Of a stretch of DNA of 64,000 nucleotides, positions 9,291-20,112 are shown piece after piece. Source of the DNA: Dawidia soli (GTDB lineage: Bacteria; Bacteroidota; Bacteroidia; Cytophagales; Cyclobacteriaceae); contig NZ_JAHESC010000013.1 in assembly GCF_018598185.1 (NCBI RefSeq), positions 87,166 to 151,165 of the forward strand. Reading direction: 5' to 3'. Under the pieces are notes generated by a model. That model made no database searches, was not told where the DNA came from, and was given only the letters and a program-made list of their open reading frames with translations. A program made the translations under genes and the position numbers. The first letter of the stretch is position 1; every line of letters begins with the position of its first letter.

Positions 9291-12200
9291 TTAGAATTGA
9301 ACTCTGATTCCTGCGTTATACGATCTCATCAGTGGATACTTACCGTAATCCACGCCGGGCGTCAGGTTTCCGCCATTGGCATAATCCACTTCGGGATTGT
9401 AGCCTCTGTATTTCTGGAACGTGTGCAGGTTATCCGACGATACATAGAAACGTACGTTCGAGATCGTATTTCCCGTCAGCGCCGCCATGTTCCAGGAATA
9501 GCCCAGCGTTACATTGGTAATTCTGAGGAACGAGGCATCATTTAAATAAAATGTGGACAAGCGCGTACTGTTACTTTGTGTGCCGCCGCGTGACGCACGG
9601 TAGACTTCTCCGTTACCGGGATTTTCCGGCGTTCGGAAACGCTCGTCTACAACAGCGTACTGGTTGCCCGAACCTTCCATGTTCAGGTTGTAATAGTTCT
9701 GTCCGTCGAGCACCTTGTTGCCGTATGAACCGTTTGCCGATACCGAAAGATCGAAGCGCTTATACCGGCCCGACAGGTTGAATCCATAAATAAACTTAGG
9801 GTGTGGGTTACCGATGATCGTCTTATCCTTATCGTTGATCATACCGTCGGGAAACAGATCGGCAAAGTATAGATCACCGGGCTGTATCTTTGTACTCTGT
9901 GCCGACGATGGAGCATGTCCCGTGCCGTTATTCATGGCGTCTGCTTCCTCCTGTGTCTTTACCATACCGGCCACCTCAAATCCATAGAACATCCCGATGG
10001 GTTGGCCTTCTTGCGTAATGTGCGTCATGTACGAACGCTCTGCTCCGTTGGTAATGATGGTCGATGCCCCGCCGAGGTCGAGTACCTTGTTCCGGTTCAG
10101 CGAGAAGTTTCCGCTGGCGCGGACTTCATAGTCGCCTGACGACACGATCAGTCCATCGAGCTGAATGTCAATGCCCCGGTTGCTGATCTTCGAGTCGGGT
10201 AAGTTCGTGAGCATAGACGTCGTGCCCGACACGGCCGTGATCGGCTTGGAGAACAGCAGGTTGTAGGTGTCGCTGTCGTAGTAGTTGGCAATGACGGACA
10301 AGCGTCCGCCGAACAAGCCCACATCGGCGCCGATATTGGTCTGCGAGGTAGATTCCCACCCCAGCTCGTTATCGCGGAAAGGGCCAGGATACATCGATGT
10401 CACAACGTTATTGCCGATCACGACACCGCCGCGCGTCATCGTCTGCTGGTAATTGTATGCACCGATACCGTTGTTACCGCTCAACCCCCAGCTTGCCCGG
10501 ATCTTCAACGTGCTTTGCTCGCCCAACAGGTCCTTGTAAAAGGTCTCATCGGAAACCGTCCACCCGCCGGATACGGAAGGGAAATAAGCCCAACGGTTTT
10601 CCGGACCGAAAAGGGAGCTGCCGTCTCCGCGGAAGGTAGCCGTGAGATGGTAACGGTCGAGGTAGGTAACGTTCACACGACCGAAGGCCGACGCCATCGT
10701 ATATTCGGTAATAGCGCTTTCTTTATTTCGGGTAAAGTTACTGGGATCGGCGCCACCGCCCGTAACATAGGGTACCTTGTCGTCGGTAAATCCATTGGCC
10801 GAAATATCGATCAGGTCTGTATAATGGGATTGCGCGGAAGCTCCGAGCACGCCGCTTACGCCGAACTTGTCGAATTTCTTAGTATAATTCAATGTGAATT
10901 CGGTGAGGTAATCCCGTTCGTCCGATCGCGCATTGCGCGCATTGGCTGCGGTAATCGCCTGTGGCGAATACGGCGCAAAGTTACCCGAGGTGATGCTCGT
11001 AGGCCGGTAGAACTCCCAGTTGTCGGTATTGTTGTATGTACCGAACGAGAGCCGGGCCGTGAGCGGCTCGATGATCTTATATTGCCCGTAGACGTTATAC
11101 GTCGCTCGCGTGGTTTTACGGAGATTCTTTACCTGTTGCACATACGCAACCGGGTTTTCGATGTCACCCTGAAAAGCATAATCCGCCGCTTGCGAGGCCA
11201 TGCCATACTGTGCCGGCGTTCCGTCCTCATTGTAGGCCGGCAGAAAAGGAAGGTAGATCAACGCCGTGAGTACAGGGCTTTGGTGAAAACGTCCTTCCGT
11301 CACCTCTCTCGACTCCGTATCTGTATAGGCGAGGCTCGCGCCCACCGTCATCCGTTTCGAAATGTCGACGTCCAGGTTAGCGCGCAGGTTATACTTCTTC
11401 AGGCCCGTATTGACGATAATCCCCTCCTGGTCCTGGTATCCGCCGGAAACGGCATACCGCACGCCGTTGCGTCCACCGACAACCGATAAATTATGACGGT
11501 TGTTGATGGCGTTCCGGTAAAGCTCATCCTGCCAGTCAGTATCATATTCAGGATCTTTGATCGTCCCCGAAGCGAAGTCATACATGTACTCGGGGATTCT
11601 GATCGTATTTGCATTGGTATTGTTGGTGTACGCGGTCCGCGTAGTGTTGTCGTCACGCACCATGTCGTCATTCCACACCTTGCCTTGTGACGTTACCAGG
11701 TCTTTATACGTTTTGTTATGTGCGTCGACAAAGAGATCGTAGAACTGCCGGGCATTCAAAACATCCACCTTGCGTGCAAGCTGATTGACACCAAACTGAT
11801 AATCGTAGGTGATGGTCGGCTTTTCTTCTTTACCTCGCTTTGTGGTGATCAGGATCACACCGCCGGACGCCCGCGATCCATAGATGGCCGCCGAAGCGGC
11901 GTCTTTCAATACCTCGATGGACTCGACATCTTCCATGTTGATAAAAAGATCGCCGTTCTGCGGATAGCCATCGATTACATACAGCGGATCGGAGCTCGCG
12001 TTGATCGAGCTTGTACCCCGCACGCGGATCTTCGTGCTCTTGTAGGGAGCGCCCGTTACTTGCGAGATCTGCACGCCAGCGACTTTTCCCACCAGCGCCT
12101 GACCAACCGTGGGCGATGAACGATTGAGCTCGCTGGCCTTCACGCTGGCAATGGCTCCCGTAACATCACTCTTGCGCATCGTTTGATAACCCACCACCAC

Positions 12201-12578
12201 AAACTCTTCCAACGATTGGGTGTCGCTCTCCAATGCAATGGACAGCCTTGTGCTGGTACCGATCGCTTGTTCAACCGTTTTATAACCCAGGAAAGAAACG
12301 ACAAGCGTCGTGGCATCATCCGGAACGCTCAGCGAAAAAACTCCTGCGGCATCCGTGATCGCACCAAGCGATGTTCCCTTAATCTGGACAGTCGCACCGG
12401 GTATAGGCTCACCCGTCGCGGTGTCGGTAATTTTACCGCTTACTTCTTTTCGTTGTTGAAAAAAAGCAGCGGCGGTTGTCTTGCCCACAGCATCCAGCGG
12501 TGCAGAATAAAACACGACCAGCAGCAGACATGCGATCGCGTGTAATAATTTGTTGGTAGATATTTTACTCATGTACAT
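9291..12578 (-). CDS. SusC/RagA family TonB-dependent outer-membrane transporter
   Basis: 1095 residues (start at 12578 or at the next Met two codons on). Order of parts: signal peptide; carboxypeptidase-regulatory-like beta-sandwich (VSGKITDTATGEPIPGATV onward, residues about 45-125); TonB box region; plug domain with the SusC signatures YVIDG and AAIYGSRASGGVILITTKRG; and a 22-strand barrel ending in an aromatic C-terminus (YNAGIRVQF). There is no N-terminal STN domain, so unlike its neighbour at 15044 it is not built for FecR-type signalling. It is divergent from the sigma gene at 13056, with 477 bases between them. Confidence 0.95.
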   Translation of the reverse strand: MYMSKISTNKLLHAIACLLLVVFYSAPLDAVGKTTAAAFFQQRKEVSGKITDTATGEPIPGATVQIKGTSLGAITDAAGVFSLSVPDDATTLVVSFLGYKTVEQAIGTSTRLSIALESDTQSLEEFVVVGYQTMRKSDVTGAIASVKASELNRSSPTVGQALVGKVAGVQISQVTGAPYKSTKIRVRGTSSINASSDPLYVIDGYPQNGDLFINMEDVESIEVLKDAASAAIYGSRASGGVILITTKRGKEEKPTITYDYQFGVNQLARKVDVLNARQFYDLFVDAHNKTYKDLVTSQGKVWNDDMVRDDNTTRTAYTNNTNANTIRIPEYMYDFASGTIKDPEYDTDWQDELYRNAINNRHNLSVVGGRNGVRYAVSGGYQDQEGIIVNTGLKKYNLRANLDVDISKRMTVGASLAYTDTESREVTEGRFHQSPVLTALIYLPFLPAYNEDGTPAQYGMASQAADYAFQGDIENPVAYVQQVKNLRKTTRATYNVYGQYKIIEPLTARLSFGTYNNTDNWEFYRPTSITSGNFAPYSPQAITAANARNARSDERDYLTEFTLNYTKKFDKFGVSGVLGASAQSHYTDLIDISANGFTDDKVPYVTGGGADPSNFTRNKESAITEYTMASAFGRVNVTYLDRYHLTATFRGDGSSLFGPENRWAYFPSVSGGWTVSDETFYKDLLGEQSTLKIRASWGLSGNNGIGAYNYQQTMTRGGVVIGNNVVTSMYPGPFRDNELGWESTSQTNIGADVGLFGGRLSVIANYYDSDTYNLLFSKPITAVSGTTSMLTNLPDSKISNRGIDIQLDGLIVSSGDYEVRASGNFSLNRNKVLDLGGASTIITNGAERSYMTHITQEGQPIGMFYGFEVAGMVKTQEEADAMNNGTGHAPSSAQSTKIQPGDLYFADLFPDGMINDKDKTIIGNPHPKFIYGFNLSGRYKRFDLSVSANGSYGNKVLDGQNYYNLNMEGSGNQYAVVDERFRTPENPGNGEVYRASRGGTQSNSTRLSTFYLNDASFLRITNVTLGYSWNMAALTGNTISNVRFYVSSDNLHTFQKYRGYNPEVDYANGGNLTPGVDYGKYPLMRSYNAGIRVQF

Positions 12579-13055
12579 AAAGTTTAAAGCGCTGTGAATG
12601 TCAGAGAACTAACAGGCGACCTTTCAGAGGCGGCAAAATTGAAAAAATCATCGGACGGCTGCCGCTCGGTTTCATTAAGCAATCATTACGCTTGATCGAT
12701 CTTTTTTAAAGCGGTGTTAAGCAGGCCGAATGGGAATGATTGTGGTATCGTTGGCAAAGGCTTCCGGGGTGGCATGACACGATACTTCCTGGCGGTGATT
12801 TTTGCTCACCATTCACATAGACGTAACGTTGTACACCCCCGTGCCCGGCGCATAGAGTGCATCGCGAATCGCGTCGCAGTGGTATCGAAAACGAATGTAT
12901 CCGGAACGTGCGGATGGTCCCGCCCGCAAGACGCAGCGAATGGCGTTCGCTTGACATTACCGCAAAAAGAAAAATCGGCGCACGCTCAACCGCGTGCTAA
13001 AAGCGATACGGTTTTGATTTTTCCCCAAAAAGAAATAATTTCATCATAACAAACG
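12579..13055. promoter_or_regulatory. Divergent intergenic region between the SusC gene and the ECF sigma gene
   Basis: This 477-base stretch holds no convincing gene; small ORFs on both strands have no recognisable content. It must hold promoters for the minus-strand SusC/SusD pair and for the sigma gene. I see no exact TAnnTTTG box. The A/T-rich stretch just before the sigma start (around 13015-13045) is the most likely promoter on the right side. Confidence 0.4.
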
Positions 13056-13724
13056 ATGGAAAACCATTCGCGCCCAAGAGAAGTGAGCATCTTCCTGTCT
13101 GCGAGGACGCAGGAGCCTGAGCGCACCGCCGACAAGGCCAGTGACCTGGAGCTCTGGAGCGCCTTCCGGCAAGGCGATGAGGCTGCTTTTGTCGACATTT
13201 ATAAGACCTACGTCAACAAGCTCTATAACTACGGTACCAAATTTTGCAGCGACAACGAACTGGTAAAAGACTGCCTGCAAGACTTTTTCATCTATCTCCG
13301 CAAAAACCGCGAGACCCTCGGCGACACCACCTCCATTAAATTCTATTTATTCAAGGCCTTTCGCCGGCGCGTCGTCGACTACATAAAAGCACAAGAGAGC
13401 GAACACCAGAAAAATCAGCTGGCCAACATCTTCCAGCTGCAGATCGAGGTCTCCGACGAAGTAAAGTTTATCGACCGTCAGCTCCACGACCAGCAGCTTT
13501 TGCGGCTCAACAACGCCATCGCCGCCCTGACAGAAAAAGAACGCGAGGCCATCTTCTATTATTTCTATGAAGGGCTCAGCTACCAGGATATCGCCAAAAT
13601 CCTCAATTTCACGCATACCGCCTCTGCCCGCCGGCTGATCTACCGCTCCCTGTCTAATATTAAAGACATGATGATCATCCTATCCTGCCTGGTCGCCCCC
13701 GGCCTCCTGTCATTCCTTCGCTGA
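13056..13724 (+). CDS. ECF-type RNA polymerase sigma factor of the mannan locus
   Basis: 222 residues. Sigma region 2 lies near residues 45-110 (FVDIYKTYVNKLYNYGTKFC...VKDCLQDFFIYL, split by a linker), region 4 near residues 150-205 (LTEKEREAIFYYFYEGLSYQ then a helix-turn-helix DIAKILNFTHTASARRLIYR). The C-terminus ends in an odd hydrophobic run (MMIILSCLVAPGLLSFL). The FecR anti-sigma gene follows 119 bases downstream and an STN-containing SusC after that, so by the FecIR model the sigma factor is released when the transporter binds its glycan and then drives the operon. Confidence 0.92.
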   Translation: MENHSRPREVSIFLSARTQEPERTADKASDLELWSAFRQGDEAAFVDIYKTYVNKLYNYGTKFCSDNELVKDCLQDFFIYLRKNRETLGDTTSIKFYLFKAFRRRVVDYIKAQESEHQKNQLANIFQLQIEVSDEVKFIDRQLHDQQLLRLNNAIAALTEKEREAIFYYFYEGLSYQDIAKILNFTHTASARRLIYRSLSNIKDMMIILSCLVAPGLLSFLR

Positions 13725-13843
13725 CCCAACCAGCCCCCCAAAAAAAGCTGCTTCCGACCCCGATTTCGCGTCTTTAAAAAAAAAATCAACTTTTTCGGTA
13801 TCATTCCAACGTTTGCGCCCTTATAGGGGTAAATGGTCAAAAA

Positions 13844-14881
13844 ATGTCTGTAAACGCCCCGGAAGAAGATGTTGTGTTATCGCTGCTGTCCAACAAGGAC
13901 TTTAAGGACTGGGTACTGAACCCTTCCGGCGACAGAGACTTTTATTGGAAAAACTGGATAAAATCCAATCCCGACAAGCTTCCGGCAGTAAACAAAGCCC
14001 GCGAGCTGGCGATGCAGCTCAAGTTTAAAGAAGACTTCCTGTCCACCCAGGAAGCAGACCAGCTGTTGGGGAATATTATCTCCGGGAAGACCTCTGACCA
14101 CGCGGGAAAGGTGGTAAGCCTTCAACGACAGACGTATATGCGGTGGGTAAAGATCGCCGCCTCCCTCCTGCTGATGGTTTCCAGCAGCATCTACCTGTAC
14201 CGTTTCGTGTCTTCCCCGGAAGAAGTAGCCTTGACAAAAGTGCAAACATCCAAGGGCCAGCGCAAAAGGATCAGCCTGCCAGACGGCAGCGTAGCCTTTC
14301 TCAATGCCAGCAGCACGCTGACATTCCCGGCGTCTTTTTCCGATACGCTCCGAAGCGTAGCCCTCACCGGCGAAGCCTTTTTTGAAGTCGTCAAAAATCC
14401 GGCGAAGCCTTTCGTCGTCACGACAAAGGACATCCAGACCGTGGTACTCGGCACATCGTTTAACGTGCGGTCTTTTGATGCCGAAGGCTCTACCGCGGTA
14501 TCACTCGTCGAGGGCAAGGTGCGGGTGGCCCGGGAGTATTCGTGGCGCGATAAACAAGAACACATGCTCGTCCCGGGCGAGCGACTGGTATTTCGCCAGG
14601 CCGACCAGTCTGTGGAGAAAGTAACGTTCGACGTCGCAGACGTCACCGGTTGGAAAGATGGCGTCCTGGTATTCAGTGACAACGACTTTACCGCCACCAT
14701 CGAGAAGCTGGAGCAGTGGTACGGAGTCGAGATCCAGGTACAACGCCAGCCTTCCGAAGCGTGGCATGTCAATGGACATTTCGAACATGAGACCCTGGCG
14801 GAGGTCCTGGCCAGCATTCAGTTTGTATATGATATCAGGTTCGATATAAAAGATAATAACGTAACCCTAATATGTAACTAA
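13844..14881 (+). CDS. FecR family anti-sigma factor
   Basis: 345 residues. An N-terminal cytoplasmic segment (DUF4880-like region, about 90 residues) precedes a single membrane helix near residues 104-123 (VKIAASLLLMVSSSIYLYRF). The periplasmic FecR domain follows, with the typical SKGQRKRISLPDGSVAFLNA and LTGEAFFEVVKNPAKPFVV motifs, and a C-terminal STN-like segment (YGVEIQVQ...VNGHFEHETLAEVLASI) that contacts the transporter. It links the sigma factor at 13056 with the SusC at 15044. Confidence 0.94.
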   Translation: MSVNAPEEDVVLSLLSNKDFKDWVLNPSGDRDFYWKNWIKSNPDKLPAVNKARELAMQLKFKEDFLSTQEADQLLGNIISGKTSDHAGKVVSLQRQTYMRWVKIAASLLLMVSSSIYLYRFVSSPEEVALTKVQTSKGQRKRISLPDGSVAFLNASSTLTFPASFSDTLRSVALTGEAFFEVVKNPAKPFVVTTKDIQTVVLGTSFNVRSFDAEGSTAVSLVEGKVRVAREYSWRDKQEHMLVPGERLVFRQADQSVEKVTFDVADVTGWKDGVLVFSDNDFTATIEKLEQWYGVEIQVQRQPSEAWHVNGHFEHETLAEVLASIQFVYDIRFDIKDNNVTLICN

Positions 14882-15043
14882 ACATGACGCAGCAGACAAA
14901 CCAAAGCCCTTGAAACAAAGAACGGAAGATCACCAAGTGACCTTCCGCGTGTTAACGCTCCAGGGTACGCCGACCGATCTGGACAATCAACGGTATACCG
15001 GGGAGCAGCGATAAATAGAAACTATTTACCTCAACCCAAACTT

Positions 15044-18000
15044 ATGGAAAAAAGCTTACGCAATTTGCTTTTCCGAATGGCCTGTGGCCTTTTTTTTGGA
15101 CTAATCCTACAAACGTTTCCGGTGACGCAGCTCCTCGCCCACGAAGGCGGAGCCCAGGTCAACGAAGTCTCCCAGGACCTGAAAAGGGTCTCCATTCAGG
15201 TCGATGTACAAAACGCCTCCATCGAACAGCTCTTTAAGCTCATCGAGCAAAAGACCGAGTTTAGATTCTTCTACGATAAAAAGGCGTTGAACTCCCAAAC
15301 AAAGTTCACGCTCAACAAGGAGCTGACGCTGTTCGATCTCCTAACGTGGATCACCGAACGCACCAGTCTCCAGTTCAAACAGGTAAAGAAGAACATCAAT
15401 GTGCGCCTGGTGCCTGTAAAAGCAGCCGTGGTCGGCCCGCCGCAAGACGTCGCCGTCAGTGGCCGGGTTCTTTCCGCCGACGATGAACAGGGCCTTCCCG
15501 GTGTGAATGTCGTGGAAAAGGGCACCTCCAACGGTACCATCACCGACGCCGACGGAAATTATAGCCTGCGTGTGCCCGACGATGCCGTGCTGGTATTCTC
15601 CTTTGTAGGCTATACCCAGCAAGAGATCGCCGTCGGCGGCAAAACCGTCATTAACATATCGCTGCAACCCGATATACAGGCGCTGGGCGAAGTCGTGGTC
15701 GTGGGCTATGGCACGGTGTTGCGCAAAGACCTTGTAGGCGCCGTAGACCAGGTCAAGGCCGACGCCATCCAAAGCCGGCCGGTGTCGAACCTCACGCAGG
15801 CGTTGCAGGGCCTCTCGCCCAGCCTCGTCATCCAGCAACGAAGCATGAACCCCAACGACAATACTACGAATATCAACATCCGGGGTATCAACAGCTTCAA
15901 CAACAACGAACCCCTGGTGGTAATCGACGGGATGATCATGGAAGACGTGGGCAGCATGAACCTGCTTAACCCCAACGATGTCGAGAGCATTTCGATACTG
16001 AAAGATGCCGGTGCATCCGCCATCTATGGCTCACGCTCTGCCAACGGCGTGATCCTGATCACGACCAAAAAAGGAAAAATAGATATGCGGCCCGTCGTGA
16101 GTTTCAATGCTTCTGTAGGAGTCCAGGATCCTAAAGTTCTACTCAAGCCCGTCAAAGGATACCAGAATGCGCTGCTGCGCAATGACTCTTACGTTAACGC
16201 CGGTCTCGACCCCATTTATACTTCCGAGCAGATCGCCAATTTTGCCAAAGGCGACAGCGAATGGGGCATGGACGCGATCATGCAAAACGCCTTGCAGCAG
16301 AACTACAACATCGGTGTACAGGGTGGTTCCAAAACCGGCTCGTATAATTTATCCTTTGGGTACTTCGATCAGGAGAGCAATTTCAAAGGGCCGGACTACG
16401 GCCTGAAGCGGTATAATATACGCGGCAACTTCGTCAACGAAATCGGCAAGGTAAAGGTCACCACCGTCCTCGCCTACAACCGGCAGGCAGGTTTCTCCGA
16501 CCGCGGCGGGCTATTCCTGGCCGACGTCATGCGGGTGCCTACGTATAACACGTATGATCTGTACCCCGACGAAAACGGGCATTATTATAACAACGATATC
16601 ACGACCGGTGGTAACATGCTGGCCACGCTATACCACGGCGGCAGCACGACCAACGACAACGACCAGTTCCAGGGCATCGTTACCGGCGAGCTCGATATTT
16701 GGAAAGGCCTGAAGGCCCGGGCCGTACTCGGTTATGACCTCAAGTCCGAGCACCGCGTCATCAGACGGCGCTATTACCCCGTGTACGACTTCATCAACCG
16801 CAACAGTATCACAAACGCGGGCAGCGCCACAGACTTCCAGATCGAAGATTACAACGCCAAGATGACGACGCTCAATAGCCAGTTCCTGTTGGATTATAAG
16901 CGAACGTTCAATGAGCGGCACACCGTTACGGGCGTCTTCGGGTATACCAACGAATCGTGGCGTCGCGAACGGAATGAAATTAAAAAGACGTTTGTTGACG
17001 ACCTGTATCAGGATACCGACAATACCATCATCGGGGCCGACAGCTACAACACGCCCAGCGGTACGGCCGAACGGGGCCTCTACTCCTGGCTGGGACGTCT
17101 CAACTATGCCTACGGCGACAAATACTACGCAGAAGTAAGCGGCCGATACGACGGCTCATCACGCTTCCTGAGCCAGCGCCGCTGGGGTTTCTTCCCGGCA
17201 GTCTCTGCCGGCTGGCGCGTCTCTGAAGAGGCATTTTTTGAACCCGCAAAGAAGGTCCTCGACGACTTCCGGATTCGCTCCACCTACGGTGTGCTGGGTG
17301 CTCAGACCGTCGAAGATTATCAGTACATGACTACCTATGATATCTATACCAACCAGTATGCCTTCGACAAGAAGGGCGTGACCGGTACCGGCTATACCCT
17401 CGGTAACGACAAGCTGACATGGGAAAAAACCGCGACGTTCAACGTAGGCTTCGACGCGGCCGTGCTGAGCAACAGCCTGGCATTTTCCTTCGATTACTTC
17501 GACAAGCATACCACCGATATATTAATGAATCCCCCGGTTCCCAAAACGCTGGGCGGTGGTCAGGCCAGAAAGAACATGGGCGAAATGCGAAACCGTGGTT
17601 TTGAGCTCAATGTAAGCTATCGTCTCAACCACGGCGACTTTAAGCACATGATCAGTGCAAACCTGGGCGACTCGTACAACGAAGTCGTGAAGTTTGGTCC
17701 CCAGGCCATTTCCAAAGCAGACGAAGTGGAACGGATTGTGCGTGAAGGTGTACCGTTGTACAGCTACTACGGTTACAAAACCGACGGCCTGTTCCAAAAC
17801 ACCTCCGAGATCGAGAACTCCGCCGTCTGGGTGGGCGCCAACGTGCAACCTGGCGATGTCAAGTATGTCGACCGCAACAACGACGGTGTGATCGACGACA
17901 ACGACCGGTTTATTCTCGGCAATGCCTTTCCCCGCTATACCTTCGGTTTTATCTACAATCTGAACTGGAGAGGCTTCGACTTCAGCATGATGTGGCAAGG

Positions 18001-18448
18001 CGTCGGCAAACGCGACATGGCGTTGCGCGGCGAAATGATCGAGCCGTTTCACGGCAGCTACTACTACGTCATGTTTGAGCACCAGCTCGACTACTGGCGC
18101 CCGGGCAACACCGACGCCGAGTATCCGCGTCTGGTCAACAGCGCGTCACCGTCATACTCCAATAATTACGGCCACGGGTCAGACCGGAATATCTACAACG
18201 CGGCGTACCTGCGCCTGAAGAATATCCAGATCGGCTATACCGTGCCCCGCGCCATCACGCAAAAAGCGCGCATCAACAAGCTGCGCCTGTATGCCACCGG
18301 CCAAAACCTGCTGACGTTCTCCAAGAACAGCTTTATCGATCCGGAATCTTCCGAATTCGGAAGCAGCATGAACGCCAGCGGCGCCAATAGCGGGCGTAAC
18401 TACCCGACTTTATTGTATTACGGCGGAGGTATTGAGGTTGAATTTTAA
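15044..18448 (+). CDS. SusC family TonB-dependent transporter with STN signalling domain
   Basis: 1134 residues. After a signal peptide comes an STN domain (residues about 50-125; IQVDVQNASIEQLFKLIEQ and FFYDKKALNS), then the carboxypeptidase-regulatory-like domain (VSGRVLSADDEQGLPGVNVV), plug (VVIDGMIMEDV, SAIYGSRSANGVILITTKKG) and barrel (ending YYGGGIEVEF). The STN domain is the part that touches FecR, so this transporter should both import a glycan and report its presence. SusD follows immediately, then SusE and GH76. Confidence 0.96.
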   Translation: MEKSLRNLLFRMACGLFFGLILQTFPVTQLLAHEGGAQVNEVSQDLKRVSIQVDVQNASIEQLFKLIEQKTEFRFFYDKKALNSQTKFTLNKELTLFDLLTWITERTSLQFKQVKKNINVRLVPVKAAVVGPPQDVAVSGRVLSADDEQGLPGVNVVEKGTSNGTITDADGNYSLRVPDDAVLVFSFVGYTQQEIAVGGKTVINISLQPDIQALGEVVVVGYGTVLRKDLVGAVDQVKADAIQSRPVSNLTQALQGLSPSLVIQQRSMNPNDNTTNINIRGINSFNNNEPLVVIDGMIMEDVGSMNLLNPNDVESISILKDAGASAIYGSRSANGVILITTKKGKIDMRPVVSFNASVGVQDPKVLLKPVKGYQNALLRNDSYVNAGLDPIYTSEQIANFAKGDSEWGMDAIMQNALQQNYNIGVQGGSKTGSYNLSFGYFDQESNFKGPDYGLKRYNIRGNFVNEIGKVKVTTVLAYNRQAGFSDRGGLFLADVMRVPTYNTYDLYPDENGHYYNNDITTGGNMLATLYHGGSTTNDNDQFQGIVTGELDIWKGLKARAVLGYDLKSEHRVIRRRYYPVYDFINRNSITNAGSATDFQIEDYNAKMTTLNSQFLLDYKRTFNERHTVTGVFGYTNESWRRERNEIKKTFVDDLYQDTDNTIIGADSYNTPSGTAERGLYSWLGRLNYAYGDKYYAEVSGRYDGSSRFLSQRRWGFFPAVSAGWRVSEEAFFEPAKKVLDDFRIRSTYGVLGAQTVEDYQYMTTYDIYTNQYAFDKKGVTGTGYTLGNDKLTWEKTATFNVGFDAAVLSNSLAFSFDYFDKHTTDILMNPPVPKTLGGGQARKNMGEMRNRGFELNVSYRLNHGDFKHMISANLGDSYNEVVKFGPQAISKADEVERIVREGVPLYSYYGYKTDGLFQNTSEIENSAVWVGANVQPGDVKYVDRNNDGVIDDNDRFILGNAFPRYTFGFIYNLNWRGFDFSMMWQGVGKRDMALRGEMIEPFHGSYYYVMFEHQLDYWRPGNTDAEYPRLVNSASPSYSNNYGHGSDRNIYNAAYLRLKNIQIGYTVPRAITQKARINKLRLYATGQNLLTFSKNSFIDPESSEFGSSMNASGANSGRNYPTLLYYGGGIEVEF

Positions 18449-18473
18449 CATCGAACGCATGAGACTCAAAAAC

Positions 18474-20096
18474 ATGAAACCGAGCATCAACTACCTGTCA
18501 CGGTGCCTGACCGCCTGCATCTTTTTGCTGGCCGGATGCGTCGAGCTCGACGTGGTGCCCACCAATAAATTTACCGACGACACCTATTGGTCGTCTGTAG
18601 AGAAAGCCTCGTCCTTGCTTAGCATGGGCTATCGCCAGATGAACGACGTCGGGCGGATTTTCCGCGACGAGCGGCTTAGCGACAACCTCTATAACAGCTA
18701 CGGCAACGACGACGTGCGCGTCACCGCCAACGGACAGGCAAACACCTCTACGGCCATGTTCGACAATTACTGGGGCGATATGTACGGCGGTATAAAAACC
18801 ACGCACACCTTCCTGGCCAATGTCGACCGCGTGGAAGGCATGGATGAAGCCCTCCGGAATCGCATGAAGGCGGAAGCCCGCTTCATTCGTGCGTTCCTGT
18901 TCTTCCAGCTCACGAACTGGTATGGCGATGTCCCCTTCTTTACCGAAGACATCACCCTGGAGATTGCCACCACCATCTCGCCGACGCCGCAGACTACCAT
19001 CGTAGACTTTATCCACAGCGAGCTGGAAGAAGTTGCCGAAATCCTTCCCACCAGCTATGGCCCAGGCGACAAGGGTAGAATTACCGCCGGCGCAGCGATG
19101 GCCTTCAACGCCCGCGTGGCCCTGAACTTCAACGACTGGGAGCGTGTAAAGACGTATACCGACAAGCTCATCAACAGCACCCAATACGGCACGTACACGC
19201 TCTTCCCAAGCTATGAGGGCATCTTCCACTTCGCCAACCAGTATAATTCCGAGATCATCCTCGATATACAATATGCGCCGGAAGTGCGTACCTGGAGTGA
19301 GATTTCCACCTACGTTCCCTTCAGCCTGACGGGTGTACAGTATATCCAGGCCAGCCCCACGCAGGACCTGGTGGACACCTACCTCATGAAAGACGGCACG
19401 AAATGGGATGAAAGCAAAGACCCGTACGCCGATCGCGACCCGCGCCTGGACATGACCATCTATCGCCACGGTAGCCCTATTAACCGCAGAGACATCCCAG
19501 ACAGCGTCTATAACGTAAACGTCGATCCGAATGACCCCGACAACGACACCAACGATAAGATCGGCCGGGAAAACGGCACGCAAACGGGCTACTTCTACCG
19601 CAAGTTCTATGACCCCAACCCGGCAGCCTGGACCGGTGGCACGTCGTGGAACTGCAACATCAACTTTGTCGTGCTGCGCTTTGCCGACGTGCTGCTGATG
19701 CATGCCGAAGCGATGAACGAGCTGGACCAAATGGATGCCGCCGTGTGGGATAAAACCATAAAGCCCCTCCGCGAACGCGCCGGCTTTGACAACACCGCCC
19801 TCGCACGCGATTTTCCCGGCGGTGGCAAAGACGCCCTTCGCGCCATTATCCGCGACGAGCGTCGCGTAGAGCTGGCGTTGGAAGGTACCCGCGTCTATGA
19901 CATCCGCCGCTGGCGCATTGCCGAGACCGTCATGAATGCGCCCCGTCGCGGAGCGAAATTCGATCTGAGCACCGGCTCGCTGAAGTATTATGAATACCGA
20001 AACAACACCTTCAACGAGAACCGCGACTACCTGTGGGCCATTCCACGCCAACAGTGGCTGATCAATAAGAACCTGGGACAAAATGATGGATACTAA
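18474..20096 (+). CDS. SusD/RagB family glycan-binding lipoprotein of the mannan locus
   Basis: About 541 residues from Met 18474 (MKPSINYLSRCLTACIFLLA then GC, lipobox LAGC). A longer frame from 18432 would overlap the SusC stop by 17 bases and hide the signal. The mature start VELDVVPTNKFTDDTYWSS and the C-terminal RDERRVELALEGTRVYDIRR and YLWAIPRQQWLINKNLGQN motifs are SusD hallmarks. It is the lid for the SusC at 15044 and binds the substrate on the cell surface. Translation is probably coupled to SusC. Confidence 0.95.
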   Translation: MKPSINYLSRCLTACIFLLAGCVELDVVPTNKFTDDTYWSSVEKASSLLSMGYRQMNDVGRIFRDERLSDNLYNSYGNDDVRVTANGQANTSTAMFDNYWGDMYGGIKTTHTFLANVDRVEGMDEALRNRMKAEARFIRAFLFFQLTNWYGDVPFFTEDITLEIATTISPTPQTTIVDFIHSELEEVAEILPTSYGPGDKGRITAGAAMAFNARVALNFNDWERVKTYTDKLINSTQYGTYTLFPSYEGIFHFANQYNSEIILDIQYAPEVRTWSEISTYVPFSLTGVQYIQASPTQDLVDTYLMKDGTKWDESKDPYADRDPRLDMTIYRHGSPINRRDIPDSVYNVNVDPNDPDNDTNDKIGRENGTQTGYFYRKFYDPNPAAWTGGTSWNCNINFVVLRFADVLLMHAEAMNELDQMDAAVWDKTIKPLRERAGFDNTALARDFPGGGKDALRAIIRDERRVELALEGTRVYDIRRWRIAETVMNAPRRGAKFDLSTGSLKYYEYRNNTFNENRDYLWAIPRQQWLINKNLGQNDGY

Positions 20097-20112
20097 CATT
20101 AACCGAACAAAC

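Noticed and set aside
10515..11489. 324-codon plus-strand ORF
   Set aside because: Antisense to the SusC gene at 9291-12578; no domain.
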